55,848 nucleotides of DNA from Ignavibacteria bacterium (GTDB lineage: Bacteria; Bacteroidota; Ignavibacteria; Kapaibacteriales; Kapaibacteriaceae): positions 1 through 55,848 of the forward strand of contig JABMNI010000024.1 in NCBI GenBank assembly GCA_013204605.1. Reading direction: 5' to 3'. Each line of letters starts with the position of its first letter. Positions within the stretch are counted from its first letter, which is position 1. The notes beneath the pieces are model-generated. The model worked only from the letters and a program-made list of their open reading frames with translations, ran no database searches and was not told the origin of the DNA. The translations under genes and the position numbers were made by a program. Below, in pieces: positions 1 through 8,645 of the stretch.

Positions 1-87
1 ATTATTGGCTTACTTTCCGTTAATCTACGACGTAGCTCGAACCTCGTTTTTATTTCAACTAGCTTTTGGACATTCCCCATTGTCATT

Positions 88-122
88 ATCAAATTTTCAA
101 ATTTTCACATTTTCACATTTAC
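88..122. repeat. AT-rich low-complexity repeat (TCACATTT family)
   Basis: Degenerate short direct repeats built on AAATTTTCA and TTTTCACAT lie just past the 3' end of tRNA-Arg. The 16-base string TCACATTTTCACATTT at 105-120 recurs exactly at 35389-35404, so this is a dispersed intergenic family. I see no gene in bases 1-128. Confidence 0.6.
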
Positions 123-128
123 TCAGAG

Positions 129-202
129 TAGTCCCGAGCGGATTCGAACCGCTGACTTCCAGCTTCGGAGGCTGGCGTTCTATCCAGCTGAACTACGGGA
201 CC
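129..202 (-). tRNA. tRNA-Arg (anticodon CCG)
   Basis: Read on the minus strand this folds as a full cloverleaf. The acceptor stem is GGTCCCG paired with CGGGACT (first pair G-U). The D arm is followed by an anticodon stem CCAGC/GCTGG around the loop CTCCGAA, which gives anticodon CCG and decodes CGG. The T arm carries the invariant GTTCGAATC. The discriminator is A, and CCA is not encoded, so it must be added after transcription. It lies downstream of and in the same direction as the secreted propeller gene. Confidence 0.93.
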
Positions 203-330
203 AAGAACTGTCAAAATTACGGTATTGTTTGTTATGAATCCATTTGGATGCAACAAACAATATTCATGCAGCCAACCTGAACAATAAAATCTGTACGTTC
301 AGGACTCAAAATTGAGATTAACAAAAACGC

Positions 331-1404
331 CTATTCGGGGAGTTGGTATAGGGTGAGCCCCTTACCCATTAACAGTTCTGTACCGCAAAGAATTTGTGTT
401 GGACTGAAATGCAGCACGGAGTATAGCGGATCGGTACTTACAGGGATCGCTTTTTGAAGATTGCCAGTAATAATTACTGCCGTTGTTTTTGTTAACGCGT
501 TGGGAATTGTAATGAAGGTCCCGTTACGAAGTGAGCGGGCTCCGTGAAGCGGCGGCGTGCCACGGGGGAGCCTATCTACGATCCAGTTTTCTAGGTTGTG
601 CGTAGCTACCGCGTGGTTGGAACCATTGTCCATTGTATGAACAGCCAAGGTTGTACCATCGGGCAACGCCATAATAGTGTTTACCGAACCCGTGTGTCCA
701 GTTTTTATAAATTTCCAAGAGGCACCCGAATCTTGCGTGTAAAGAATTCTGCCGTGACTCATTCCAATGAACATGGTACCTCCAAACATTTCCTGGCAAC
801 GATCATTTCTTTCAGCTAACATTTCAATTGGTGGCTCAGGTAAAAGGGGGATAGATGTTTCCCAAGTTTTCCCACCATCTTTAGTTCTGCTAATTACCCA
901 CTTGCGTTCGATAGTTCTGCCAACGCTGCCAAGAATAATTCCGTGCGTAGGTGAAAAGAAATTTATGGTTACTATGCGGTCAACGTGTACATCGTCCAGA
1001 CCCAACAACTTCCATGATTTACCTCCGTTCGTAGTGTGATAAAGCTCGGTAGTATCCATCCGCAAAGTAATTGCATAGGCGGTATTTGCATCCAGCGGCG
1101 CAATATCTGAACCCCATCTCCACCAGTTTTGCGTTATAGATGAAGTGTCCCAAGAAAGCCCCCTATCCGTACTTCTAACCGCAAACACACCAGCTACTGT
1201 TGGCATTCGCTCAAGCGAGCTCGACGTAATTCCCCATATTGTTCCATCAATTGCATACTCTAGCTGCACAACCGCATTGGTCTCGAAATCTTGTCCGAGG
1301 TCCATCACTTGGGCGTTACTATTCGAAAATATTGCTGCCACTAGCAACGCAACAAACAAAAACAATTTAGCTGGATTCATAAATACTCTGTATAGATTTT
1401 TCAT
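331..1404 (-). CDS. secreted BNR/YCF48-like beta-propeller protein
   Basis: A 357-residue protein. It begins with a short charged stretch and a hydrophobic signal peptide (about residues 12-32, ending SNSNAQ). The body has repeated Asp-box-like strand turns of the type S/T-x-D-x-G-x-S/T-W: STDRGLSWD, TTNGGKSWK, TKDGGKTWE and TQDSGASWK. This pattern is typical of BNR, YCF48 and sortilin-like propellers, which fold as 6-8 blades outside the cytoplasm. No catalytic motif is visible and no C-terminal sorting domain is obvious. The function is unknown. It is the last gene before tRNA-Arg on this strand. Two ARGGGGCT motifs lie inside it (356, 1157). Confidence 0.75.
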   Translation of the reverse strand: MKNLYRVFMNPAKLFLFVALLVAAIFSNSNAQVMDLGQDFETNAVVQLEYAIDGTIWGITSSSLERMPTVAGVFAVRSTDRGLSWDTSSITQNWWRWGSDIAPLDANTAYAITLRMDTTELYHTTNGGKSWKLLGLDDVHVDRIVTINFFSPTHGIILGSVGRTIERKWVISRTKDGGKTWETSIPLLPEPPIEMLAERNDRCQEMFGGTMFIGMSHGRILYTQDSGASWKFIKTGHTGSVNTIMALPDGTTLAVHTMDNGSNHAVATHNLENWIVDRLPRGTPPLHGARSLRNGTFITIPNALTKTTAVIITGNLQKAIPVSTDPLYSVLHFSPTQILCGTELLMGKGLTLYQLPE

Positions 1405-1520
1405 TTCAGATGATATAGACTTTTCATTATCAAGTTCAGAACCGTGAAGTCAGGCGTCAAAACCTGCCGGCATAGTAACGAATTTCCGCGACACCGCGTG
1501 TTTGTCATTTACATTTAGGT

Positions 1521-2525
1521 TCAACGCTGCAATCCACAGGCTTCCGACAGCAATTCGTACGATTTCACTCTGTCTTCAAAATCTTGCGTAATTGTGACCA
1601 CCATAAATTCATCCACCGCAAACTTTTTCTTGTATCCTTCCAGCATATCCGCAACAGCTTCCGCCGTGCCAATCAATGCCGTCTGCTTCCGCATTTGCAC
1701 CACCATTTGCTCCATACTTGAATACTCAGGCGCCGGCATCTCGGAATTCACCAACGGAAACACAACATCCTTTGATCTTAAAAACGAATCAACAAACCAA
1801 CGCTGCGAGCACTCCGAAATTTGCTCAGCCTTCTCCGCTGTTTCTGCCACAAAGGCAACCAGCGCAATTATTGTGTAGGGGGCTGACCCATTCTTGCTAA
1901 CAAAAGATGTATGGTAGGTGCGGAGTGCATTGCTCATGTGAGTTGGATCAATAAACGATCCAAATACATATGGCAAGCCCCTTTCGCCAGCATTCTTCGC
2001 ACTTTCCACGCTGGTGCCCAACACCCACAGTTGAGGTGGCTCCACCAGGTATGGAACGGCAATCGCCTGACGCGAATTTGTGGGAATTGAAGGGTTGTTG
2101 AGCAATTGTTGAATTTCATCGAAGGTGTTCCAGGCATCAACCGGATTGTAGTTCAATAGTTTCACAACGCGCTGATCTCCGCCCGGGGCGCGGCCAAAGC
2201 CGGCATCTATTCTGCCGTCAGCCAGCACCTGCAGTAGACGCAGTCGTTCCGCTGTCTGCAGTGCATTTGCACTACCTAACAAGATTCCTCCGGTTCCCAG
2301 CCGAATACGCGACGTAGATGCAGCAGCACGCGCCACCATCAGTTCGGGAGATGCGCTGGCAAACGAAGCACTTCCGTGATGTTCAGAAAACCAGTACCTA
2401 TGGTATCCAAATTCCTCTGCTTTGCATACAAGCTGTTGAGTGTCTTTTATTGCTTGAATTGAAGTGCTGCCCTCGATTATAGGCGATTGGTCGAGGATTG
2501 AAAGCTTGAGTGTGGTTGTTGACAT
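1521..2525 (-). CDS. LLM-class flavin-dependent oxidoreductase (luciferase-like monooxygenase)
   Basis: A 334-residue soluble TIM-barrel flavoprotein of the bacterial luciferase-like family. It closely resembles the subgroup often annotated as 'luciferase family oxidoreductase, group 1'. Family hallmarks are RYWFSEHHG near residue 45, ASPELMVARAAA, the strand RIRLGTGGILL and the FMN-loop segment GFGRAPGGD. Members use reduced flavin and oxygen on unidentified substrates. I chose the start at 2525 (MSTTTLKLS) because the family begins directly with the LSILDQSP strand. An upstream in-frame start would add 29 residues unlike the family. It is divergent from the PpiD-like gene, and the tandem repeats lie between the two. 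Confidence 0.88.
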   Translation of the reverse strand: MSTTTLKLSILDQSPIIEGSTSIQAIKDTQQLVCKAEEFGYHRYWFSEHHGSASFASASPELMVARAAASTSRIRLGTGGILLGSANALQTAERLRLLQVLADGRIDAGFGRAPGGDQRVVKLLNYNPVDAWNTFDEIQQLLNNPSIPTNSRQAIAVPYLVEPPQLWVLGTSVESAKNAGERGLPYVFGSFIDPTHMSNALRTYHTSFVSKNGSAPYTIIALVAFVAETAEKAEQISECSQRWFVDSFLRSKDVVFPLVNSEMPAPEYSSMEQMVVQMRKQTALIGTAEAVADMLEGYKKKFAVDEFMVVTITQDFEDRVKSYELLSEACGLQR

Positions 2526-2646
2526 TTCAAACAAAAATAGCAGGCTTGCAATTGAGGTGTGTTCACTACAAAATATCGGGGTATTTTTGCCACTCATGAA
2601 AACGAAACACATAGCCCCCTTTCAAGAAGTTATTCCGCACGACAAC

Positions 2647-2730
2647 TTATGTGCACCATTCAACAACCTATGTGCACCATTCAACAACTTATGTGCACCA
2701 TTCAACAACTTATGTGCACCATTCAACAAC
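2647..2730. repeat. four 21-bp tandem repeats abutting a start codon
   Basis: Four head-to-tail 21-bp units (2647-2667, 2668-2688, 2689-2709, 2710-2730) share the core TGTGCACCATTCAACAAC. They are identical except for the first base of unit two. The last unit ends at the base before the ATG at 2731. Each unit holds the palindrome GTGCAC. Bases 2641-2646 look like a partial fifth unit. The unit is a multiple of three and would encode LCAPFNN in frame with the downstream gene if translation began upstream. Confidence 0.95.
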
Positions 2731-4620
2731 ATGAGTGATACCCGCGAAGGAGTAAATGTGCATAAACGTAACCGATCAAATGTATTCGAGAACAGATTTT
2801 CGCGGAACCTTTTATGCGCGGTTGTCCTGTTCGCGATTTGTTTGCTTGATGCTGTGGCTCAAGTTGAATCCAAACCTCAAGAAGCACCAAAACCTTATGC
2901 GGGGATAGTTGACGCCGATACAATTTGGCTGGAGACGTATTCGAAGGAGGTTGGCCGACGTGTTGCTTACCTGGGTGAGCGCAATAAACAAGGGTCGGCA
3001 GACATTTTTCAAGACACCTGGATGGACATGGTTAGGCACTTGGTGTTTGTTCGAGCTGCGCACGATAGAGGAATTGTTGTTAAAGAAAAAGACGTGGACA
3101 GTATTCTGTTAAAGTCGACCCCAGATTATGTCAGACGTGGTGTAGTTGATGCTCAGGGTAAATTTGATTTGCCCACCTTGACAGCAATGTTGTTTAACCC
3201 TGATTCGGTAGTGAAATCGCGTGCCCCTGATTTGTCGGCCAACGAATTCGCCGAGCAAGTATCAGAACTCAAGAAGTCGATGCAAGGATTGCGTCTGCAG
3301 ATAAAGATTACCACAACCGAGACTCTGCTACGAAATATACTGCGTAGTGGATTTAATCTCGACACCGCAGCACTTCATGATCAGTTTATTGTTGATGCAA
3401 CTCAATGCAAGGCCGATGTTGTTTTGATACCGTGCAATACTCGTGTGGCTATGCCGCTGGAGAAGGACATTGAGCGCTATCATGGTGTTAATCAATATGC
3501 GTATACAACCGCAGTTCCGTTGCGTAGAGTTGCCACATTAAGTTGGCCAATGGTTGCAGCGCCGGTAGACTCGGCCTTATTGTTGAATAACATTCGAGAA
3601 TTTATATTGTTGTTGAATAAAGCCAAATCTGCAGTCATCAGAGATTCGCTTTGGAATAGTGTTGCAGCCACTACAAGTTCTGGAGTAGCGCGATTAAATG
3701 CAGACTCTTTAGCATCGCGCGAGTTTTACAACGCTGTGAAAGGTAAAAAAGCGGGTGCAGCTGCAGGACCCATCATTACTCAGGCTGGCGTTCACGTGTT
3801 GTTAATCGATAGTGTTTTTACACTTCCTAAAACCAAGAACAAACAATATGACATTCGAATTTTAGCCACGCAAATTGAACCAAGCCGAGAAACTATCGAC
3901 AGTATTCTGCACGAAGTCACAGAGTCGCAGTCTATGTACGATCAGGGGAAGCCCCTTGGCGAAGTAGCAACAAAATTTGGCCGGACCATAGAACTATCAA
4001 GATACTTTTCAGCTACCGATAAACTGTTCGGCTCGTACCGCCAAACGGAAGCTGCGTTTTCAACGCAAGTTGCCGCCGGTTGTCCACTGGTTGAAACGCC
4101 GGAGAAGGGTGTAGTTCTTGCCGTGGTGATAGATAGCATTGCACCAGGGTCGTTGCCATTAGAGGCAGTGCGTGACCGCGTTATTGCTGACTTACAACGT
4201 CAAATTGGATGCACTGATACTGAACGGTATGCGAAGTCTGTTAAGGGGCTTATAATACGCCTTCCAGAGGGAGTGATGATAATTGCAGACAAGATTAATA
4301 CAGCCGAAATTCATCGCGACGTGAATATTGAAGTGGGTGGAATGATTGGCGATAATTTGTTCGATACCGTGGCTGCCACCGCTGCCACTTCTTCGCGGGG
4401 GCCCGGATTAATTGGTCCTTTTCTTGGAGATCTTGGTTGGTATTATATGAACATCATTTCCATTGTACATCCAGACGAAAATGAATTCGACTTGTACGTT
4501 AAACTAAAAGTGGCCGAGGCAGTTGAAAGTCAGTTTGAGAAGTACTGGGCAAAATTTCAGAACGATTTGGTTCGGGATGCCTCGATCACCGATAACCGTT
4601 GGGTGTACTTCAGGTACTAA
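2731..4620 (+). CDS. PpiD/SurA-like peptidyl-prolyl isomerase family chaperone (divergent)
   Basis: A 629-residue envelope protein. After a basic N-terminal stretch comes a hydrophobic segment (about residues 27-44, LLCAVVLFAICLLDAVAQ) acting as signal peptide or anchor. Next is a SurA_N-like helical region with the YLGERNKQGSADIFQDTW stretch. The middle resembles the region where Bacteroidota PpiD proteins carry a PpiC domain: GPIITQAGVHVLLIDSVF matches the family's GP(I/V)xTxxGxHxxxI pattern. The C-terminus is helical. Such proteins assist folding of exported proteins. The isomerase domain looks degenerate, so chaperone activity alone is possible. In-frame ATG 2597 and GTG 2758 are alternative starts. 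The stop is four bases before the HAD gene's ATG, which suggests co-transcription. Confidence 0.6.
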   Translation: MSDTREGVNVHKRNRSNVFENRFSRNLLCAVVLFAICLLDAVAQVESKPQEAPKPYAGIVDADTIWLETYSKEVGRRVAYLGERNKQGSADIFQDTWMDMVRHLVFVRAAHDRGIVVKEKDVDSILLKSTPDYVRRGVVDAQGKFDLPTLTAMLFNPDSVVKSRAPDLSANEFAEQVSELKKSMQGLRLQIKITTTETLLRNILRSGFNLDTAALHDQFIVDATQCKADVVLIPCNTRVAMPLEKDIERYHGVNQYAYTTAVPLRRVATLSWPMVAAPVDSALLLNNIREFILLLNKAKSAVIRDSLWNSVAATTSSGVARLNADSLASREFYNAVKGKKAGAAAGPIITQAGVHVLLIDSVFTLPKTKNKQYDIRILATQIEPSRETIDSILHEVTESQSMYDQGKPLGEVATKFGRTIELSRYFSATDKLFGSYRQTEAAFSTQVAAGCPLVETPEKGVVLAVVIDSIAPGSLPLEAVRDRVIADLQRQIGCTDTERYAKSVKGLIIRLPEGVMIIADKINTAEIHRDVNIEVGGMIGDNLFDTVAATAATSSRGPGLIGPFLGDLGWYYMNIISIVHPDENEFDLYVKLKVAEAVESQFEKYWAKFQNDLVRDASITDNRWVYFRY

Positions 4621-4623
4621 TGT

Positions 4624-5220
4624 ATGCATGAACTAATAATCTGCGATTTAGGTGGGGTGTTATTCGACATTGATTTCAAATTGACGGTAGATGCATTTCA
4701 GAATTTGCGCGGATACCACGGCAAACGAATTGCGTTCGGGGTGGACGATCAGGCTGACGTGTTTATTCGTTATGATAAGGGTCAGATTTCCACAACGGAA
4801 TTCATTGCTGAATTGCGCACGCTGTACGGTTTTACTGGCGCTGACGGTGACATTGCGAATGCGTGGTGCGCACTGTTGAAATCGCCATTTACTTTTGCTA
4901 CGCGGACAGTAGCTGCACTGTCAGGTAAAGCAAAGCAGATTGTCCTGTTGAGTAATATCAGCGAACTTCATCTACAGCAAGAATCTAAATCGTGCGGTGA
5001 GATATTTGCATTGTTTGACGCACTATACTTTTCGTGTAGAATCAACCTTCGAAAACCCGACCCCAAAGCGTACCTGTATGTTTGCGAATTACACGGAGTA
5101 ACACCGGAGAACACGTTGTTAGTTGACGATTCTCCGGCAAACTGTTTAAGCGCGGCAACTATAGGAATGAAAACGTACAGAGTGTCTGACCCGTCCAAAA
5201 CTGAGTTCAGCATTTTGTAG
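4624..5220 (+). CDS. HAD-superfamily hydrolase (subfamily IA, YihX-like)
   Basis: A 198-residue cytoplasmic phosphatase-type protein. Motif I is ICDLGGVLFDID, with the nucleophile Asp8 and a Gly where many members have the second Asp, as in YihX-like phosphatases. Motif II is LLSNIS, motif III the lysine in RKPDPKAY, and motif IV LLVDDSPAN. A helical cap lies between motifs I and II. The fold is certain. The substrate is not visible and may be a sugar phosphate. It follows the PpiD-like gene by three bases, so it is probably translated from the same message. A strong palindromic terminator lies 50 bases downstream. Confidence 0.88.
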   Translation: MHELIICDLGGVLFDIDFKLTVDAFQNLRGYHGKRIAFGVDDQADVFIRYDKGQISTTEFIAELRTLYGFTGADGDIANAWCALLKSPFTFATRTVAALSGKAKQIVLLSNISELHLQQESKSCGEIFALFDALYFSCRINLRKPDPKAYLYVCELHGVTPENTLLVDDSPANCLSAATIGMKTYRVSDPSKTEFSIL

Positions 5221-5270
5221 ATTGTTTGGTCTTGCATTGTAGTTAGCTGTTTCAAATTTTATAGAAACAA

Positions 5271-5302
5271 AAACGGGTTCGAGAATATTCTCGAACCCGT
5301 TT
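5271..5302. terminator. bidirectional intrinsic terminator (perfect palindrome)
   Basis: A perfect 32-base inverted repeat with half-site AAACGGGTTCGAGAAT and its exact complement. The outer A/T runs give a U tract in both directions. It sits between the convergent HAD gene (plus) and the large SBBP gene (minus), so it can end both transcripts. Confidence 0.9.
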
Positions 5303-5352
5303 AAATGTACTTCTATATCTGAAATCAGCCAACCGAATCAGGCTATCTGAAT

Positions 5353-8300
5353 TTATCTTACTACAGATAGCATGGTGCTCAAAACTTGCCCATTGCTAAC
5401 CAACTGCAAGGTATACGTTCCTGTTGCAAGTTGACCGATTGAAACCTGCACCTGACCATTAGCATTTTGCGCCGGAATAACTGAGCGTAACACCTCAGCC
5501 CCTTGACTATTTCTAATGATTATCGACGCGCTTGAATTCAGTTGTGGAATAGTAACGTTAACAAACTCAGAAGCAGGCTGTGGATGAATTGCAAGCAGTT
5601 TACCATTCAAAGCTGGATCATCATTTACTCCGTTAGGACCAACTACAATTGAAGCTTCTTCCGTAGTTGAAGTGCCGCAAGCTGATTTAATTACGCACTG
5701 GTACTTACCGGCATCGGTCTGACTTACGGATTTTATTGTTATCACAGGAGCTTGAAATTCCGAACCTGGCAACACAGTTCCGTCATGCTTCCATTCAAAT
5801 CGCATGTCTTGACCACGAGCCTCAACACCCAACACTACATCAACACCGTTTGCAACACTCTGTGATTTTGGTTGAACGGCAATTATTGGCTCGGCGGCCA
5901 CTTCAACCATTACCGCACTACTAGTTACAGCGGCGCAGTTGTTTGTAATCACTACGTCATAGCTTCCGGCATCGGTAGTTTGTGCGGCAGCAATCGTTAA
6001 CTCCAGCCCTGTGACACCGCTGATTGGAAGACCATTCTTGCGCCATTGCACAGTAACTGAACTACCAAGTGCATCGAACTTCAACTTGATTTCCTTGTCG
6101 GGACAACTTGTGATTGGCTCCGGTGCAGAAACCACTGTGGGCGGTACCAGGATGTTTAGAGCTGTAGCGGTAGACACTTCATGACCATGTGCCGTGCGAA
6201 CTCTGAATTTACACATCGCATCACCTGGTACTTCAGCTGGAATAATGTAATTAAACGACTTCGATTTGATTTTTGAACCAATTTCCGTCCAGGTAGTACC
6301 ATTGTCTTGAGAAAAATCGACCGCATACTCTTCAGTACTTGCCAGCTCACTTGTTGACCAGCGCACGGAAACTGATTTTTCACGGCAAATCGGATCTATT
6401 GGCGCTGGTCCATTATACGTAACTAAACCTGAAGCCCATTTTGCAACAAAGGCATCGCCAGCTCCCTTAAGGGGAGACCCAGGAAATGAAGATTCAGTTC
6501 GTCCTGCAATGAAGTTATCTCCTAAAGCATCTTTCACGATTGACACGGGATAGTCATTACCCAACCATCCAACAAAGGTTGACTGTTTCACCTCTTCTAC
6601 AGAAAACTTTGTGACAAAGCCATCAAATCCACCAAACTGATTGTAGTTCGCGCCGGCGCCAATAACTGGGAAATCTGAACTATTCGTGTGTCCAGTTGCA
6701 ACAACTACATTGTTGGCATCAAGAACAGCGGATGTGATAAAATCATCGCCTGTGCCACCCAAATAGGCTGCCCCACGAAGCTTTAAGCCATCTTTGCTCA
6801 ACACGCCCAAAAACCCATCTGCTCCACCTACATACGGCGAGTTAGGCAGAGTAGCCAAATTTGGGGACCTAGTTTGACCCACAAAGTAAACCGATCCTTC
6901 TGCATCCGCAAAAACATCGGTCGCAACGTCATCTTTAGTTCCGCCGAAATACGTGGAGAATACTAACGCGCCAATTGAATTGAATTTCACAACTACAGCA
7001 TCGGAAGTACCTCCATTGTAGTCTACGTCATATGAATTGACCCCGGTTTCTTCCCAATGGTCATACGTATAGTATCCATCGCCAGGAACAAAAACTGCTG
7101 TCTTAACGGGAAAAGTTTCAAATTGATTGGAGTTCGTCGAGCCACATACAAGAATAGCAGAATTCGCATCTAGTGCTACATTCGTGAAGAAGTCATCATC
7201 TGGTCCACCAAAAAAAGTGAAGTAGGTGATGTTCAGCATCTTGGCGTGTACGAATACAACAAATCCATCACTCTTGCCATTGTTGGCGTTCTTGTGGCCT
7301 GGCACGTTTGTAATTCCACTAGTAGAATTAGTAGAACCTACAATAACTGCTAAATCCGAAGGATTTACTATAACTCCAGTTGGACGGTCTTCTTTATCCC
7401 CTGCCAAATACATCCCGGCAATCTCAGTAGATAAATCAGCCGACAATAACAACGCAAAACCATCCACCGTTCCTGAATAAGTCTGGCCCATAGTAGTTCC
7501 CTTCACAGGGAAATCAGCCGAATTTGTTTCGCCGACAGCCCAAACCTCACCTTTAGAATTCAATGCGATATCTCGCACCCGCTCATTTTTAGCGCCGGTG
7601 ATATACGTCCAGTGTTTTACAGTCTTCAAATCCGGTCGAACAACAGCAATAAAACCGTCTTCACCAGCACTGCCAGTGGTGTTCAAGCCGCCGGTTGGCA
7701 CAACGAAATCAAACGAAGTTGTCCAACCACATACCACAATGTCACCATCTTTATTGATTCGCATTGCCGTAACACCTTCATCGGCACCGCCGCGCAACCC
7801 AAGCACAGCAACTACAGGGTCGATTGTAAGGGCCTTGCCCATATCTCGATTTGCTACGTTAAAACCAAACTCATTGGAAACTACAGTACTCGAAGTTTTT
7901 CTTGTATTCGATGCCACATCCTGGTACGAAATAATCCCAGTCATAGTAAACTCACCTAGCGAGGTTGTGCATCGTATCCCGTTGGCAGTTGCGTTGACCG
8001 TCTTTGCTCCCTTTACCGCGAACAACGGGTTCGGCACGCGCGTCCCTGCATCGGCGTGAACGTTGTACCTAATCTGGTAGCCTTCCCACACGTATTCAAC
8101 ATGGATGCCCTTCAAAACATTTCGCACGGTAACAGTAGATGCTGTTTGTAGGGGGCTTTCCCCGGCGCCCGAAGTAAGAATGCTGACGGTAGGCATATCA
8201 GAAGACTTTGTTAGTATAACATCCTCCGACCCTTTCGAGCCAACAACGCTCAAACGAACCTTCTGTGTCATTACCACGCCCGTAGCATCCTTCAGCCTCT

Positions 8301-8478
8301 GATCGATGATCATTCCCGTTTTCGTAATCCAGATCATGGAATTTGGAGTAGCTGCACCGTATAAAACCTCCGACGGCCACCGTCCATCATTGCCCACAAA
8401 AACGTGAGGTTTTGGAGTGCCAAAAGCTGCAATACAAGTTGTTGCAAGTATTGCCATCAAAACGTATAAATGTCTCAT
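5353..8478 (-). CDS. large secreted SBBP-repeat / Ig-like protein with T9SS-type C-terminal domain
   Basis: A 1041-residue extracellular protein with a signal peptide at residues 1-20. An N-terminal domain (HVFVGNDGRWPSEVLY, then MIWITKTGMIID) resembles the module that commonly precedes SBBP repeats. From about residue 220 to 690 there are repeated SBBP propeller units of the type GG-x-DD-x-x-x, with strands such as GDIVVCGWTTS and VYFVGQTRS. Ig-like modules follow (QWRKNGLPISGVTG and FEWKHDGTVLPGS, each followed by DAGxY). The last 75 residues (HPQPASEFVNV, then IIIRNSQGAEVLR, then TGTYTLQLVSNG) look like a type A T9SS sorting domain. The role is probably surface adhesion or binding. No enzyme motif is seen. 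Confidence 0.85.
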   Translation of the reverse strand: MRHLYVLMAILATTCIAAFGTPKPHVFVGNDGRWPSEVLYGAATPNSMIWITKTGMIIDQRLKDATGVVMTQKVRLSVVGSKGSEDVILTKSSDMPTVSILTSGAGESPLQTASTVTVRNVLKGIHVEYVWEGYQIRYNVHADAGTRVPNPLFAVKGAKTVNATANGIRCTTSLGEFTMTGIISYQDVASNTRKTSSTVVSNEFGFNVANRDMGKALTIDPVVAVLGLRGGADEGVTAMRINKDGDIVVCGWTTSFDFVVPTGGLNTTGSAGEDGFIAVVRPDLKTVKHWTYITGAKNERVRDIALNSKGEVWAVGETNSADFPVKGTTMGQTYSGTVDGFALLLSADLSTEIAGMYLAGDKEDRPTGVIVNPSDLAVIVGSTNSTSGITNVPGHKNANNGKSDGFVVFVHAKMLNITYFTFFGGPDDDFFTNVALDANSAILVCGSTNSNQFETFPVKTAVFVPGDGYYTYDHWEETGVNSYDVDYNGGTSDAVVVKFNSIGALVFSTYFGGTKDDVATDVFADAEGSVYFVGQTRSPNLATLPNSPYVGGADGFLGVLSKDGLKLRGAAYLGGTGDDFITSAVLDANNVVVATGHTNSSDFPVIGAGANYNQFGGFDGFVTKFSVEEVKQSTFVGWLGNDYPVSIVKDALGDNFIAGRTESSFPGSPLKGAGDAFVAKWASGLVTYNGPAPIDPICREKSVSVRWSTSELASTEEYAVDFSQDNGTTWTEIGSKIKSKSFNYIIPAEVPGDAMCKFRVRTAHGHEVSTATALNILVPPTVVSAPEPITSCPDKEIKLKFDALGSSVTVQWRKNGLPISGVTGLELTIAAAQTTDAGSYDVVITNNCAAVTSSAVMVEVAAEPIIAVQPKSQSVANGVDVVLGVEARGQDMRFEWKHDGTVLPGSEFQAPVITIKSVSQTDAGKYQCVIKSACGTSTTEEASIVVGPNGVNDDPALNGKLLAIHPQPASEFVNVTIPQLNSSASIIIRNSQGAEVLRSVIPAQNANGQVQVSIGQLATGTYTLQLVSNGQVLSTMLSVVR

Positions 8479-8645
8479 GTATGTCGTCCTTCGAATGATA
8501 AAATTCAGTTTTTAGTCCCTATCTACGTCGCCTGCAGCAATTCACAAATTTCGTATAATCTTCGTAAAATGGTTTTCGCCGCAATCCAACAGCAACTTGC
8601 TTTTGACCAAAAGGTTACAACGAACTAATGGCTTTTCCTTTTAAT

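Noticed and set aside
5-280. Open frame of 91 codons across the window start
   Set aside because: It runs through low-complexity repeats and antisense to the tRNA-Arg gene; no protein features.
2464-2730. Upstream in-frame extension of the PpiD-like gene
   Set aside because: It would place the signal segment over 100 residues in and overlap the oxidoreductase gene on the other strand; ATG 2731 is simpler, although ATG 2597 cannot be fully excluded.
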